Source: Paenibacillus sp. FSL M7-0420
GTDB lineage: Bacteria > Bacillota > Bacilli > Paenibacillales > Paenibacillaceae
Reading direction: 5' to 3'
DNA: 64,000 bases
NCBI RefSeq assembly: GCF_038002345.1
Contig: NZ_JBBOCJ010000001.1
Location: 868,001 to 932,000, forward strand
This document shows, in pieces, positions 1-9,037 of this stretch. The notes below the pieces were generated by a model. It searched no databases, was not told the DNA's origin, and saw nothing but the letters and a program-made list of their open reading frames with translations. Made by a program: the position numbers and the translations under genes. Each line of letters begins with the position of its first letter. The first letter of the stretch is position 1.

Positions 1-1863
1 CGGCACGGAAGCTATGACTGGAACAGCTGGCTGTTCGACAGCTCGCAGTATCAGCTCCATCTGACCCGGTTCGTCTACGTGAAGCGCCTGTCCAGAGCCT
101 ATGCGCTGACCGGGGATGACAAATACGCCAGATGCTTCAATGATATGATCAGCCATTTCATTGACGACAACCCTATGCCGGTGGATGGTACCTTCCGGGC
201 GGAGCATTCGACCTGGGACCCCCTCTCCGCCGGTGTGCGGATGTTCATGCTGCCGGAAGCCTTCATTACCTTCTTCAGCTCCCCGGCCTTCGAGCCTGAG
301 GTGAAGCTGAAGCTGATTCAGTCCTTCCAGCAGCACGGGGATTACGTCCGTAAATATCATGCAAGCGGCGGCAACCATGTCTGTATGCAGCTCCGGGGGC
401 TGACTCAGACGGCGCTGCTGCTGCCGGAGCTGAAGGATTCCGCCGCATGGCTGGAATACGCCGGACGTAAGCTGCCGGGCTATATCCTTGAGAACGTCTA
501 CCCCGACGGGGTACAGTTCGAGGGCAGCCCGAATTACCACCTGATCGTCATGCGTGAGCTGTATGAGCTGGTGGTTTTGTATCAGAAGCTCGGCATCGAT
601 GCCGGAGAATACCGGGAGACGCTGGAGAAGATGTATGTTGTTACGATGCATCTGCTGGCCCCGGACGGGCAACTGGTCAAATTCGGCGATACCGATGTTC
701 AGGTCGTCAGCGAGCTGCGTGGTGTCATGAGCCTGGGCGCTTACCTGTATCAGCGGGGAGACTTCAAAGCGCTGGGGCATGAGCGGCTGCCGTTCTCCCT
801 GCTGTGGAGAATCGGGCCGGAGGCTGCAGCGGAGTATGATCAGCTGAAGGCTGTCGAGCCGGCGGAGACGGCAGCCTGCTTCCCGGCAGGCGGTTATGTG
901 ACCTCGCGCCAGGGCTGGAGCCCTAACGATATGTACATGGCGATGCGGGCAGGCGTCGGCATCGGCGGGCATGCGCATTCCGATGCGCTCAGCCTGGTGC
1001 TCTACGCCGGAGGACGCGAGCTGCTGGCGGATTCGGGTATGGGCTTGTTTGAGTGGAACAAGGAACGTAAATATACAGTCTCGACCCGTGCCCATAACAC
1101 CGTAGTTGTAGACGGACAGGACCAGCATGTCCGCAGCTTCCACTGGAATACACCGCCTACGGCGAGCTGCAGAATCTGGGATACCCAGTTCAATGAAGCA
1201 TATGACTACACCTTTGCGAGCCAGTACGGATATACCCGGTACGAAGATCCGGTGGTTCACTCCCGCAAGGTACTGTTCGTCAAGAACAGCTATTGGCTGA
1301 TCGTGGATCTGTTCGAAGCCAAAGGGCAGCACCGCTATGAGCAGTACTTCCACCTGCCGCCGGGTGCAGCGGCCTACGATGCTCTCAGCGGGGACGTTGT
1401 CTCCCAACTGGAGGGGGCTAATCTGCTGCTGAAGCCGCTGCCCTCCGGGCTGGCCGACGACCGGCTGACGCTGGAGCAGGGCCTGATCTTCAAGCAAGGT
1501 CACTACCATGATAGTCCGGTCATGAAGCGTTCCCTTACCCTAACCGGCAGTGCAGCCATCGTCACCCTGGCGGTTCCGTTCGGGGCAGCGAAGCCGCAGA
1601 TGCATGCAGAACGGCTGCCTGTGCGGCAGCATGGGGAACTGCTCTCGGTGCAGGAGGCCACCGCGCTGCGTATCGTCATGGAGGACCGGGTGGATGACAT
1701 CTGCCTCTATCATAAGAGTGTCGATGTCACCAGCTACCTTGACCATACCGGCAATATTATCTCTGAAGCGCTGCTGCCCCGCAAGACGGAGCCGGAAGGC
1801 ATTACGTTTGCCGGAGGCAGCTATAACCGGGATGTTATTGTCATTAGTGGTCTCAGAGAATAG
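1..1863 (+). CDS. Heparinase II/III-like polysaccharide lyase (5' end outside window)
   Basis: The frame is open from base 1, and the residues before the GTG at 79 (including DWNSW, DSSQYQLHL) look like real protein, so the gene starts upstream. About 620 residues are visible, ending in TAG. The first part is a helical toroid typical of alginate or heparinoid lyases (GGNHVCMQLRGL, FEGSPNYHLIVMRELYELV). The later part is the beta-rich heparinase II/III domain with GHAHSDALSLVLYAGG and RAHNTVVVDGQDQ, where the family's metal-binding and catalytic His residues lie. The family cleaves acidic polysaccharides by beta-elimination; the substrate cannot be told from sequence. The signal peptide, if any, is outside the window. 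Family assignment is firm, substrate unknown. Confidence 0.88.
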   Translation, partial: RHGSYDWNSWLFDSSQYQLHLTRFVYVKRLSRAYALTGDDKYARCFNDMISHFIDDNPMPVDGTFRAEHSTWDPLSAGVRMFMLPEAFITFFSSPAFEPEVKLKLIQSFQQHGDYVRKYHASGGNHVCMQLRGLTQTALLLPELKDSAAWLEYAGRKLPGYILENVYPDGVQFEGSPNYHLIVMRELYELVVLYQKLGIDAGEYRETLEKMYVVTMHLLAPDGQLVKFGDTDVQVVSELRGVMSLGAYLYQRGDFKALGHERLPFSLLWRIGPEAAAEYDQLKAVEPAETAACFPAGGYVTSRQGWSPNDMYMAMRAGVGIGGHAHSDALSLVLYAGGRELLADSGMGLFEWNKERKYTVSTRAHNTVVVDGQDQHVRSFHWNTPPTASCRIWDTQFNEAYDYTFASQYGYTRYEDPVVHSRKVLFVKNSYWLIVDLFEAKGQHRYEQYFHLPPGAAAYDALSGDVVSQLEGANLLLKPLPSGLADDRLTLEQGLIFKQGHYHDSPVMKRSLTLTGSAAIVTLAVPFGAAKPQMHAERLPVRQHGELLSVQEATALRIVMEDRVDDICLYHKSVDVTSYLDHTGNIISEALLPRKTEPEGITFAGGSYNRDVIVISGLRE

Positions 1864-1877
1864 CAGAGCAGAAATAA

Positions 1878-1911
1878 GCAACGCCCATCCTGAACCGGGG
1901 ATGGGCGTTGC
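1878..1911. terminator. Bidirectional terminator hairpin between convergent genes
   Basis: A perfect 13-bp inverted repeat (GCAACGCCCATCC at 1878-1890, its complement at 1899-1911) with an 8-nt loop lies between the lyase stop codon and the stop of the convergent FhuF-like gene. The T tract is weak on both sides, so its strength is uncertain. Confidence 0.7.
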
Positions 1912-2703
1912 TCAGTTGTTCAATATATTGCATCTCTCTTCCGGTGATAGCTTGGGGCAAGTGCTGCAATACTCTCCGGCATCAGGCCCGATTCTGATCC
2001 GGTAGGCCAGGCAGCAATGCCTGCGCAGATAGAATGAACGGCCACGGAGCTTCGGATGCTCATACCGCCGGAACCGCATGGATAATTCATCCGGCTTCTC
2101 CGGCTGAAGCAGGGTATTATAATCCTGGCCGATGATCCGGCCCCGATCCTCTGAGTCCCAGATTCCCTTGTCCGTATGCAGCTGTCCATACAGGTTATGC
2201 AAATTATGTGCAATCAGCGACCACATGATTTTCTCCTTGGCCCCCGTATAACCTGATACAGCCTGGAGCACCTGCCGTAAATGTGCCAGCAGGCGATCTA
2301 TATAGCCGGAAAGGCAGGCTTGACGAACTTCCGAAGGGTTATCAGGCCATTTGTCCGTGGCTGCCGTCTCCGCTTCATACTGCATCATTCCTGCATCCGT
2401 TAGCCTGAACCGCAAAGCGCCGGGCAGCAGAGAGAGCGGGGTATCGAAGAGAGTGATGGAGGCGGCCAGTCCCATGATCAACACCGAGTACCTTTTGGCA
2501 AACAAAGTTCCGACTACAATTCCTCCAGGCTCCCCAAGCTGGAGTGATTGCTGCCTGATAATTAACGGAAGCTTCGCTTCGTCCAATAGATCTTCTGTAC
2601 TGTATGGAAAAGAATTATTCCTGTCCTCCGCGACAGTCACGGCAAAATGCTGCTGCATGAAATCTTGTATCCACTGGCTGCTAAAAGGTATAACCTCACT
2701 CAT
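1912..2703 (-). CDS. FhuF-like ferric-siderophore reductase (2Fe-2S)
   Basis: A 263-aa protein whose C terminus carries the FhuF-type cysteine cluster: CCLAYR followed about 14 residues later by CSTCP and a final Cys near the end. In FhuF these hold a 2Fe-2S cluster that reduces ferric siderophore in the cytoplasm to release iron. The rest is poorly conserved, as is usual in this family. I chose the ATG at 2703 because it overlaps the upstream stop as ATGA; an in-frame ATG at 2715 lacks a ribosome site. Translational coupling to the upstream binding-protein gene implies a shared transcript and Fur control. No siderophore permease or ATPase gene lies nearby, so import must use a transporter encoded elsewhere. 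Confidence 0.8.
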   Translation of the reverse strand: MSEVIPFSSQWIQDFMQQHFAVTVAEDRNNSFPYSTEDLLDEAKLPLIIRQQSLQLGEPGGIVVGTLFAKRYSVLIMGLAASITLFDTPLSLLPGALRFRLTDAGMMQYEAETAATDKWPDNPSEVRQACLSGYIDRLLAHLRQVLQAVSGYTGAKEKIMWSLIAHNLHNLYGQLHTDKGIWDSEDRGRIIGQDYNTLLQPEKPDELSMRFRRYEHPKLRGRSFYLRRHCCLAYRIRIGPDAGEYCSTCPKLSPEERCNILNN

Positions 2704-3701
2704 TGCTCCAGCCATGCCATGATTTCATCAATAATTTCACCCCGGCCGATCACTCCCCAGCCCTTAAAGAGCCAGAAGGAATCGGTCTCATGAACCTTTC
2801 CTCCCTGTACGGCAGGGATGTTCTTCCAGAGTGCGCTGGCCTGCATGTTGTCCAGGAAATCGCGGGCATTGGAATCCACCTCAAGGACGATAAAGTCTGC
2901 CCCCAGCTCCGGTATTTTCTCCAAGGATAAATCTGCTCTTTGCTCTTCCGGCGTAAGTGCGGCAGGTTCAAATCCGAGATCCTGGTAAAGGAGTGCATTG
3001 GTTGGATGACCTTGTTGTGCGTACACCTGGAGCGTCTTCTCACGTACACGGAGGTAGGCAAGTTTTTTGTTGTCCAGCGCTTTAATTTTCTCACTGGCCT
3101 GGACCGTTTTCTGTTCCAGTTCGGCAATTTTTTCCTTCGCCATATCCGTCTTGTCATACATCTCGGCAATGGTTAGCAGATCCTTGGTCCAAAAGGAAGT
3201 ATCGTCGCCATAATCAAGCCATTCATTTCCAAGAACGATGGTAGGGGCGATTTTGTTCAGTTGCTCATACTTATTCTCGGCCGTCCGGCTCTCAATAAGA
3301 ATCACATCCGGATCAAGCAAGGTAATGGCCTCAAGGTTGGGATTATCCGCCGAACCTACAGTTTGTACCCCCTGCAGCTTGTCAGCCATATAGGGAAGAT
3401 ACTCTCCTCCGTACCGGACCTCGGTGTTCACACCGGAGGGCTTCTCTCCGATAGTCAACAGATGATCTATGTACTCTGCCGAGAGAACAACGATTTTTTC
3501 GATTTTGGCCGGAATCACGGATTCTCCCTTAAGGTGGGTAATCGTGCGTGTGCCCGGTTCTGCAGCCGCCGGGTCCCTGGTTTGGGAAGCGGCGGGACTC
3601 TGTTCCCCGGAGGCCGGTTGTCCCGCTGTATTGCTGCAAGCGGCCAGTATCAGCAGCAGAACGGCAAGGAGCATGACCTGGATGGATTTCATTCGATTCA
3701 T
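2700..3701 (-). CDS. Siderophore-binding lipoprotein of an ABC importer (FecB/FhuD-like)
   Basis: A 333-aa exported lipoprotein. The N terminus is a lipoprotein signal peptide with lipobox LAAC, Cys at about residue 22, followed by a Ser/Ala/Pro-rich linker. The body is a class III periplasmic-binding fold: a first lobe (IEKIVVLSAEYIDHLLTIGEKPSGV), a long connecting helix rich in Lys and Glu (about residues 155-185), and a second lobe ending in a Trp-rich helix. Such proteins capture ferric siderophores outside the membrane. The start follows AAAGGAG about 11 nt upstream. It sits behind a sigma-A promoter overlapped by a Fur box and is coupled to the FhuF-like gene. The ligand is not predictable, and the permease is not in the window. 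Confidence 0.9.
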   Translation of the reverse strand: MNRMKSIQVMLLAVLLLILAACSNTAGQPASGEQSPAASQTRDPAAAEPGTRTITHLKGESVIPAKIEKIVVLSAEYIDHLLTIGEKPSGVNTEVRYGGEYLPYMADKLQGVQTVGSADNPNLEAITLLDPDVILIESRTAENKYEQLNKIAPTIVLGNEWLDYGDDTSFWTKDLLTIAEMYDKTDMAKEKIAELEQKTVQASEKIKALDNKKLAYLRVREKTLQVYAQQGHPTNALLYQDLGFEPAALTPEEQRADLSLEKIPELGADFIVLEVDSNARDFLDNMQASALWKNIPAVQGGKVHETDSFWLFKGWGVIGRGEIIDEIMAWLEQ

Positions 3702-3727
3702 TTATTTCTAGTCTCCTTTGTCTAATA

Positions 3728-3778
3728 GATAATAATAATCATTATCATTATGATAGGAGATCGATACATACTTTTCAA
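3728..3778 (-). promoter_or_regulatory. Fur box and sigma-A promoter of the iron-uptake genes
   Basis: Positions 3728-3746 match the classical 19-bp Fur box with one mismatch (18/19). On the minus strand a promoter with -35 TTGAAA (3773-3778), a 17-bp spacer and -10 TATCAT (3750-3755) reads toward the lipoprotein gene. The Fur box lies directly downstream of the -10, where bound Fur would block transcription when iron is sufficient. Confidence 0.88.
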
Positions 3779-3782
3779 TGGA

Positions 3783-5420
3783 TTATAACCCTGTGTTGCC
3801 GTGGATAATTCTATCGTCCCGCCTGCCAATCCGGGATGCAACATAGGACATGGCCCACTTTCTGCCTGAGGGTCCGAGTGTTTTGAACAACAGATCTCCG
3901 GCATCGAATACCCGGGAGTGCTTCACTGCATCCAGTGAAGACCATTCTCTGGACGAGAGCAGTGCTTCCAGCCGTTGTCTCGATTCCAGGGTAGGGTCCG
4001 CAGCCAAAAAGATGGTTCCCGGGTTATACCGGGGAAGCTCATGAATCTCGAAATCCACTGCTCCTGTCTGCTCAGGGGTTGAGTGGGGCGGGCGTAGTCC
4101 AAGATCTTGGTATAGGAGAGTTCCTGTCTGATTGGAGGCACCGTACAGGCGGTAGAATTCAGAGCTGACTCTGATAAAAGAAACCGTGGGCAGTACATTC
4201 TGTGCTTCCAGCCGTGATCTAAGGAGGTGCTTCTGCTCTGCGTAGCGGTTCATCCAGTCGTCAGCCTGCTGCTCTCTGCCCAGAATACGGGACAACCGGG
4301 ACAACTGCTGCTCCACATTATCGGTATGCTCAAGGACAACCGTGGGTGCGATGGACTCCAGCAACTCGCCTGGTAACAGCCGGTCGCTCCCGATAATCAG
4401 ATCAGGCCTCACCCGTGCCAGCTCTTCATAATTCAACCGGGAACCGTTCAGGCGGACAATTTCCTGCTCCAGCACACCCGGGTGGGGGAGGCTATAATTT
4501 CTTGACACCCGTTCCCGGTAAGACAGCGCAGCCACTGGCGTCAGTCCAAGTGTCATCAGGTAATCATCCAGACCATAGTAGAGAACAGCAATACGGATAT
4601 GATTGTTTTTGAGGTAGCTGGCCGGTGCCACGCCTTCCGATTTTTTGAACACCCGGCTGAAATAATGCTCGTCCTTATAGCCCACTTCCTTGGCGATCTG
4701 CTTGACCCGTTCGGAAGAGAAGAGCAGCTGCTTAGCCCTTTTTATCCGTTCCTCCAGCAAATAGGCCATAGGTGTCTTTTCTGTAAGCTGCTTGAACGCT
4801 CTGATAAAATGATTGGTGCTTAAGCCTGCCATTAGAGCCAGTTGCCCAACTTTAAGCTCTTGGTTGTAGTTGTTCTTCATGTGGGCGAGCACAGTATCCA
4901 TCCCTACAGCCTTGCCCTGCACCATTCGCTTACTTGGTTGAAGCAGCAACGCGAGCAGCCGCTGCAGACGGTATTTGGCGTGCATGATATCCTCCGGATT
5001 ACGGGTACGGTGAAAGGAGGTCATTTGCCGGCTGATCTCTGCAGCCCGTGGATGGCCGGGTGCTTCAAGCTTCCCGTTAACCGGAAATACCGGAGGATGG
5101 AGCTCCTGGTGCCTGTGATCCTTACGAAGCTGTATACAGGAGAAGAAAATGATCATATAACGCAGCGGTTCTGCCGTCAGCGCTTTGCCTTCCACTGAAG
5201 TTTCGGGCAACAACAAAAAGAGGTCTCCTTTATTCGCCGTAAGCAGCCCCCCATTTAGGATAATCTGCCCCTTACCTTCTGTTACATAACACAGGGCATG
5301 GTGGTGAAGGGTCCTTCGGGGCAAAGCGTCCCCTTCTGCAAATCTTCCGTAATAGCTGTGTACGCTTGAAAAAAACAAGCGCTCCAGCCTGAATGCTGCC
5401 TGCGGTATTGTGGATAACAT
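3783..5420 (-). CDS. AraC-family regulator fused to a siderophore-binding-like domain (Btr type)
   Basis: A 545-aa regulator. Residues about 20-130 look like an AraC-type sensor barrel, about 170-275 form the two-HTH AraC DNA-binding domain (LMAGLSTNHFIRAFKQ and IAKEVGYKDEHYFSRVFKK), and about 280-545 resemble a class III periplasmic-binding protein without a signal peptide. B. subtilis Btr has this layout; its binding domain senses ferri-siderophore and activates uptake genes. By analogy this protein probably activates the Fur-controlled genes downstream on the same strand. I chose the ATG at 5420 because AGGAGG lies 5 nt before it; a TTG at 5441 is unsupported. It begins 18 bp after the previous minus-strand gene. 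Confidence 0.87.
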   Translation of the reverse strand: MLSTIPQAAFRLERLFFSSVHSYYGRFAEGDALPRRTLHHHALCYVTEGKGQIILNGGLLTANKGDLFLLLPETSVEGKALTAEPLRYMIIFFSCIQLRKDHRHQELHPPVFPVNGKLEAPGHPRAAEISRQMTSFHRTRNPEDIMHAKYRLQRLLALLLQPSKRMVQGKAVGMDTVLAHMKNNYNQELKVGQLALMAGLSTNHFIRAFKQLTEKTPMAYLLEERIKRAKQLLFSSERVKQIAKEVGYKDEHYFSRVFKKSEGVAPASYLKNNHIRIAVLYYGLDDYLMTLGLTPVAALSYRERVSRNYSLPHPGVLEQEIVRLNGSRLNYEELARVRPDLIIGSDRLLPGELLESIAPTVVLEHTDNVEQQLSRLSRILGREQQADDWMNRYAEQKHLLRSRLEAQNVLPTVSFIRVSSEFYRLYGASNQTGTLLYQDLGLRPPHSTPEQTGAVDFEIHELPRYNPGTIFLAADPTLESRQRLEALLSSREWSSLDAVKHSRVFDAGDLLFKTLGPSGRKWAMSYVASRIGRRDDRIIHGNTGL

Positions 5421-5437
5421 GCGTTCCTCCTCTGGTT

Positions 5438-6463
5438 TCAAGTCTCGTAAATAATATTGCCTGTCTCGCTCAGGTCATAGCTGTGAATCGAGCTTAGCTC
5501 ACTGCGGAAGGACTCCGAGCGCAGAATATCCAGAATGGCGTTAATCCAGGCTTCATTCTCCGGCTTCTTCACCATGACCAGATCGTAGCGCTCCCGGATC
5601 AGCGGAATGAAGTCGATGCCGTCAATGATTCTGGCGGCTTTCTCGGTGCCGATGCCCACGTCCGCCCCGCCTCTCGCCACCAGGCTGGCTACTGCCAGAT
5701 GGCTGTTCTCTTCATTAATGTATCCGTTCAAGCGGGAGGTCGGAATTCCGTGCAGGCGCAGCTGTTCATCCAGCAGCACCCGGGCACCGGAGCCGCGCTC
5801 ACGGTTGATCAGCGTTAGCCCGTCCTGCCGGAGGTCCCCCCAACTGCGGATGCCCAGCGGATTGCCCTTTTGCACATAGAAGCCTGCGCTGCGTGTTAGC
5901 AGATGCACTACAATATAGGAGAAGCCTACGAGCAGCTTGCGGATATAGGGCAGGTTATATTCGCCGCTATCGCCATCCAGCAGATGGGTACTGACAATAT
6001 CTGATTCGCCCTGATACATGGCAATGAGGCTGTCCAGACTGCCCGCATAGGAACGGAGCGGGCGGGTGGAGGGCAGGGTCCGCTCCAGATGGGTCGCCAG
6101 AATATCAAGTGACATATCCTGACCGGTAATGACTACATGTACACCGCTGCTCTTCATGCTGTGTGGCGGAGGGGAGGCGAAGGCCTGATAAGGCGCGGCG
6201 AACAGGGGGCCCGTCTGCTGCGATGGCTGCGCCTGAGGCAATGCAGCTTCAGACAGCCCGCCCCCGGGCAGCGGATGGGCAGAAGGCCCGCTGTTGCGGG
6301 AATTCTGCTTGTACCTCTCCAGATCAGAGAGGTCAACCCGCATCTGCTTGCCGACACGGTAAGAGGGCAGCTCGCCCTTTTTAATGAGATCATAGACCTT
6401 GAGCTTGGAGATTTTGAGCAGCCGGGCGATTTCCTCGGTTGTATAGGAAGTATTCTCGGTCAT
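5438..6463 (-). CDS. Excisionase-type HTH regulator with PBP-like (molybdate-type) ligand domain
   Basis: A 341-aa protein. Residues about 6-52 form a winged HTH of the excisionase/MerR-like kind (TTEEIARLLKISKLKVYDLI, then GELPSYRVGKQMRVDLSDLERY). After a Pro/Gln-rich linker, residues about 105-335 match a PBP-like domain found in regulators linked to molybdate or tungstate genes; RGSGARVLLDEQL is characteristic. The domain likely binds a small oxyanion or related ligand in the cytoplasm. The start is well supported by AGGAGGGT 7 nt upstream. No mod transporter is adjacent, so the targets are unclear; molybdopterin genes lie about 41 kb away in this window. The next gene downstream is the AraC/Btr-like regulator, 18 bp away. 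Confidence 0.78.
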   Translation of the reverse strand: MTENTSYTTEEIARLLKISKLKVYDLIKKGELPSYRVGKQMRVDLSDLERYKQNSRNSGPSAHPLPGGGLSEAALPQAQPSQQTGPLFAAPYQAFASPPPHSMKSSGVHVVITGQDMSLDILATHLERTLPSTRPLRSYAGSLDSLIAMYQGESDIVSTHLLDGDSGEYNLPYIRKLLVGFSYIVVHLLTRSAGFYVQKGNPLGIRSWGDLRQDGLTLINRERGSGARVLLDEQLRLHGIPTSRLNGYINEENSHLAVASLVARGGADVGIGTEKAARIIDGIDFIPLIRERYDLVMVKKPENEAWINAILDILRSESFRSELSSIHSYDLSETGNIIYET

Positions 6464-6498
6464 GTATTGTACCCTCCTGGGGGATGGACTGCGGCAGA

Positions 6499-6557
6499 TT
6501 CACAAATAGCCATATTAGGATAGCCTTATTATGCTCAAGACTACCTTATTTTGTGAA
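6499..6557. promoter_or_regulatory. Inverted repeat upstream of the PBP-domain regulator
   Basis: An A/T-rich segment is bounded by TTCACAAATA (6499-6508) and TATTTTGTGAA (6547-6557), with two related internal copies of TAGCC/TACC-TTATT. It lies 36 bp upstream of the regulator start and could be an autoregulatory operator. No convincing -35/-10 pair was resolved. Confidence 0.4.
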
Positions 6558-6580
6558 CCTGTGCAATCCGGGCAGGCCCC

Positions 6581-7372
6581 CTAATAGGTCATATGCCGGT
6601 CTGTCTTCGCCTGCTGCACATCGGATAACTCAATCAGCTCCGAGACGGTAACAAACCGGAAGCCTTGCTTCTTCAGCTCAGGCAGAATAATCTTCAGTGC
6701 TTCCTTCGTCTGCGAGGGCCCGTGGACATGGTCGTGGAACAGGACAATATCGCCGCTCTTGGCATTGCGGATCACCCGGCTTGAGATGTTCCAGACGCCG
6801 GGGCGGTTCCAGTCGCGGGTGTCCTGATGCCAGGACCACAGCACGGGCTTCAGGCCCATGCTGTTGGACACATCGATCAGCGTCTCGTCATACATGCCGC
6901 CCGGCGGTCTGAACAGGCTGCTGTGTCTGCCGGATATCTTCATAATTTCCTTCTCCGTCAGCGCAAGCTCCTCCTGAATCTGCTCCCCGGAGACCGGCCT
7001 TTTGAAATAGACATGGTTGTAGGTATGGTTCGCCAGCTCATGTCCTTCATTAATCACGCGTCTGGCGACATCAGGATAAGCGGCGATCCGTTTGCCAATC
7101 GCAAAAAACGTGCATTTCGCTTGATACTCATGCAGCACCTCCAGAATGCCGTCCGTCTCCAGGGGGTCCGGGCCGTCATCGAAGGTCAGCGCAATCACCT
7201 TCTGGCTGGTTCGCACTTCCCAGATCATATCGCCGCGCTCCTCATAGTAGTAGCGGTTTTTTGCTTTGTTCGGACTGCCCAGCGCCAGATCGGAAGGGCT
7301 GTGCATCAGCGCCAGTGCGGCAAGAACTGCGGCGGTCAATCGGGTGGCTGTTCTCATGGCTCTCAGATTCAC
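6581..7372 (-). CDS. Polysaccharide deacetylase (NodB family)
   Basis: A 263-aa exported protein. A hydrophobic N-terminal segment (about residues 11-30) acts as signal peptide or anchor. The NodB domain follows with motif 1 TFDDGPD (catalytic Asp and first metal Asp), motif 2 HELANHTYNH (metal His pair), motif 3 RPPGG and a late motif with DIVLFHDH. These residues make up a metal-dependent de-N-acetylase acting on cell-wall GlcNAc or MurNAc. Length and layout resemble PdaA/PdaC-like Bacillus enzymes, but the substrate is not fixed. The GTG at 7372 and ATG at 7357 are both possible starts and neither has a strong ribosome site. It is divergent from the dGTPase gene. Confidence 0.88.
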   Translation of the reverse strand: MNLRAMRTATRLTAAVLAALALMHSPSDLALGSPNKAKNRYYYEERGDMIWEVRTSQKVIALTFDDGPDPLETDGILEVLHEYQAKCTFFAIGKRIAAYPDVARRVINEGHELANHTYNHVYFKRPVSGEQIQEELALTEKEIMKISGRHSSLFRPPGGMYDETLIDVSNSMGLKPVLWSWHQDTRDWNRPGVWNISSRVIRNAKSGDIVLFHDHVHGPSQTKEALKIILPELKKQGFRFVTVSELIELSDVQQAKTDRHMTY

Positions 7373-7480
7373 TCCACACTTGTTTTTATAGGCGGTTCCT
7401 GCTGCTTAAGTCTTAGAATGCTCTATCCCCCTTGGTTGCTATGCATTTATAGCAGCCCGCAGGGCGATTTGCATTTTAGA

Positions 7481-7510
7481 GTGAAAGTTCCGGCGGAAAT
7501 GACTTATAAT
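7481..7510 (+). promoter_or_regulatory. Promoter of the dGTPase gene
   Basis: A consensus -10 TATAAT at 7505-7510 sits 40 bp before the chosen ATG. The best -35 is GTGAAA at 7481-7486, with an 18-bp spacer. The predicted 33-nt leader supports the start at 7550 over an in-frame ATG at 7499 that lies before this -10. Confidence 0.55.
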
Positions 7511-7549
7511 AAATTACTAAATACAGATCAAGGAATAGGGGCAGCGGAG

Positions 7550-8959
7550 ATGACACTGATTGAACAAAGAGAGCATAGACAATATCCGGAAATCACGAAG
7601 CTGGAGACCTCCAGAGCCGCATATGAACGCGACTATTCGCGTCTGATCCATTCGCCGACCTTCCGGCGGCTGCAGGGCAAATCGCAGGTGTTCGGGGCCG
7701 GAACCGGGGATTACTACCGGACGCGCCTGACCCACTCGCTGGAGGTGGCGCAGATTGCCCGCGAAGCGGCCAAGAGTCTGCTGCGTTCTTACCCGGAAGT
7801 AGAGACAGGAGCCGCGGAGAATCCGGGCCTGGTCATTGATCCCGAGGTAGTGGAATGTGCGGCAATCGCCCATGACTTCGGACATCCCCCATTTGGGCAT
7901 AAGGGAGAAGAGGTGCTGGACAGCCTGCTGGAGAAGCTGGTTACCCGCAAGACGCTAGAGGCAGTGGCCAAGTCAGGCGCAGGTCCGGTTCAGCAGCAGA
8001 CGATACATGAGAGCATGAAGCGCAAATTTGAGCATTTTGAAGGCAACGCCCATAACTTCCGCCTGATCATGTTCCTGGAGAAGCGCGAGAATATCGACGG
8101 TCTGAACCTCTCGGACGCGGTGCTGCTGGGCATTAACAAATATCCTTTTCCCGGGACGGTGCTGAAGAAGGGGATGTATCTGCATGAATGGGAGTATATC
8201 CATGAGATCCGCACCCAGTGGGGAATTCCGGCCGGCAAAAAGACGCTGGAAGCGCAGCTGATGGACCTGTGTGACGATATTGCTTATTCGGCGCATGATC
8301 TGGAGGACGGCATCAAGGCCGGTAAGATTGAGGTACATGAGCATTTCCTGCATGACGACTATATTCAGCGGCTGATTGTCGAGAAGATCACTACGCTTGA
8401 GGATGCGTTCTGGTCCGGCTGGAACAAGTCGGCGATCCGCTTCAAGGTGGAGGAGGTGCTGAGTTCATTCCTGCGGATCTGGAAGGAGAAGATGCCTACC
8501 TGTGAGAATGACTATTCCCGCACCCGCCGTGAAGTCAAGGCCTATTGGGTCAGTACCTTTGTCGCCAGTCTCGGCGTGATCGGGGACGGGGACTGGAAGA
8601 AGGTTACCTTCATTAAGGAAGGCAGGGAGGATGAGGACATGCTGCGGACCGTCAGTGTGCTCAAAAGCTTCGCCTGGGTAACGATGATCCGCGATTTGCG
8701 CGTACAGCGTCTGCAGAAACGGAGCGAGTGGATACTGCGGCGGCTGTGGGAGGCGTTCCTTGATCCCGAGACGTCCCGGAGTATTATCCCTTCGGACTGG
8801 CTGCAGCGGTTCGAGAAGGATCAGAAGTCGGCCAAGCCGATCTGGACCTGGGAGCATATGGTGACCGATTATATCGCCGGAATGACCGACGCTTTTGCCG
8901 AGAAAATCTACAATGAGCTGTACGGGCTGAAGGTCGGTTCGATTTACGATCTGGATTAG
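7550..8959 (+). CDS. dgt: Deoxyguanosinetriphosphate triphosphohydrolase-like HD hydrolase
   Basis: A 469-aa cytosolic enzyme of the dGTPase family, which converts dNTPs to nucleoside plus triphosphate. The HD-domain metal residues are visible: an early His in YRTRLTHSLEVAQIARE, then the HD pair in AIAHDFGHPPFGHKGEEVL, and a later Asp in LMDLCDDIAYSAHDLEDGI. RLIHSPTFRRLQGKSQVFG near the N terminus is also typical. The frame stays open far upstream, but conservation begins at MTLIEQREH, so the ATG at 7550 was chosen. Bacterial homologues act on dGTP or on several dNTPs and are often allosterically activated; exact specificity cannot be read here. It stands alone between the deacetylase and a chemoreceptor. 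Confidence 0.88.
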   Translation: MTLIEQREHRQYPEITKLETSRAAYERDYSRLIHSPTFRRLQGKSQVFGAGTGDYYRTRLTHSLEVAQIAREAAKSLLRSYPEVETGAAENPGLVIDPEVVECAAIAHDFGHPPFGHKGEEVLDSLLEKLVTRKTLEAVAKSGAGPVQQQTIHESMKRKFEHFEGNAHNFRLIMFLEKRENIDGLNLSDAVLLGINKYPFPGTVLKKGMYLHEWEYIHEIRTQWGIPAGKKTLEAQLMDLCDDIAYSAHDLEDGIKAGKIEVHEHFLHDDYIQRLIVEKITTLEDAFWSGWNKSAIRFKVEEVLSSFLRIWKEKMPTCENDYSRTRREVKAYWVSTFVASLGVIGDGDWKKVTFIKEGREDEDMLRTVSVLKSFAWVTMIRDLRVQRLQKRSEWILRRLWEAFLDPETSRSIIPSDWLQRFEKDQKSAKPIWTWEHMVTDYIAGMTDAFAEKIYNELYGLKVGSIYDLD

Positions 8960-8981
8960 ACTTATCCTATATAGTAGAAAC

Positions 8982-9014
8982 TTTACCTGTCCGCCGTCTG
9001 GGCTGGCAGGTAAA
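8982..9014. other. Stable hairpin downstream of dgt
   Basis: TTTACCTG (8982-8989) pairs with CAGGTAAA (9007-9014), with further C/G pairing inside. There is no U-run after it, so it may be an mRNA-end hairpin or a weak terminator of the dGTPase transcript. Confidence 0.45.
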
Positions 9015-9037
9015 ACCTTACATCGAGAGAAACATGT

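Noticed and set aside
6827..7549. N-terminal extension of the dGTPase frame
   Set aside because: The upstream codons are antisense to the deacetylase gene and lie before the predicted promoter.
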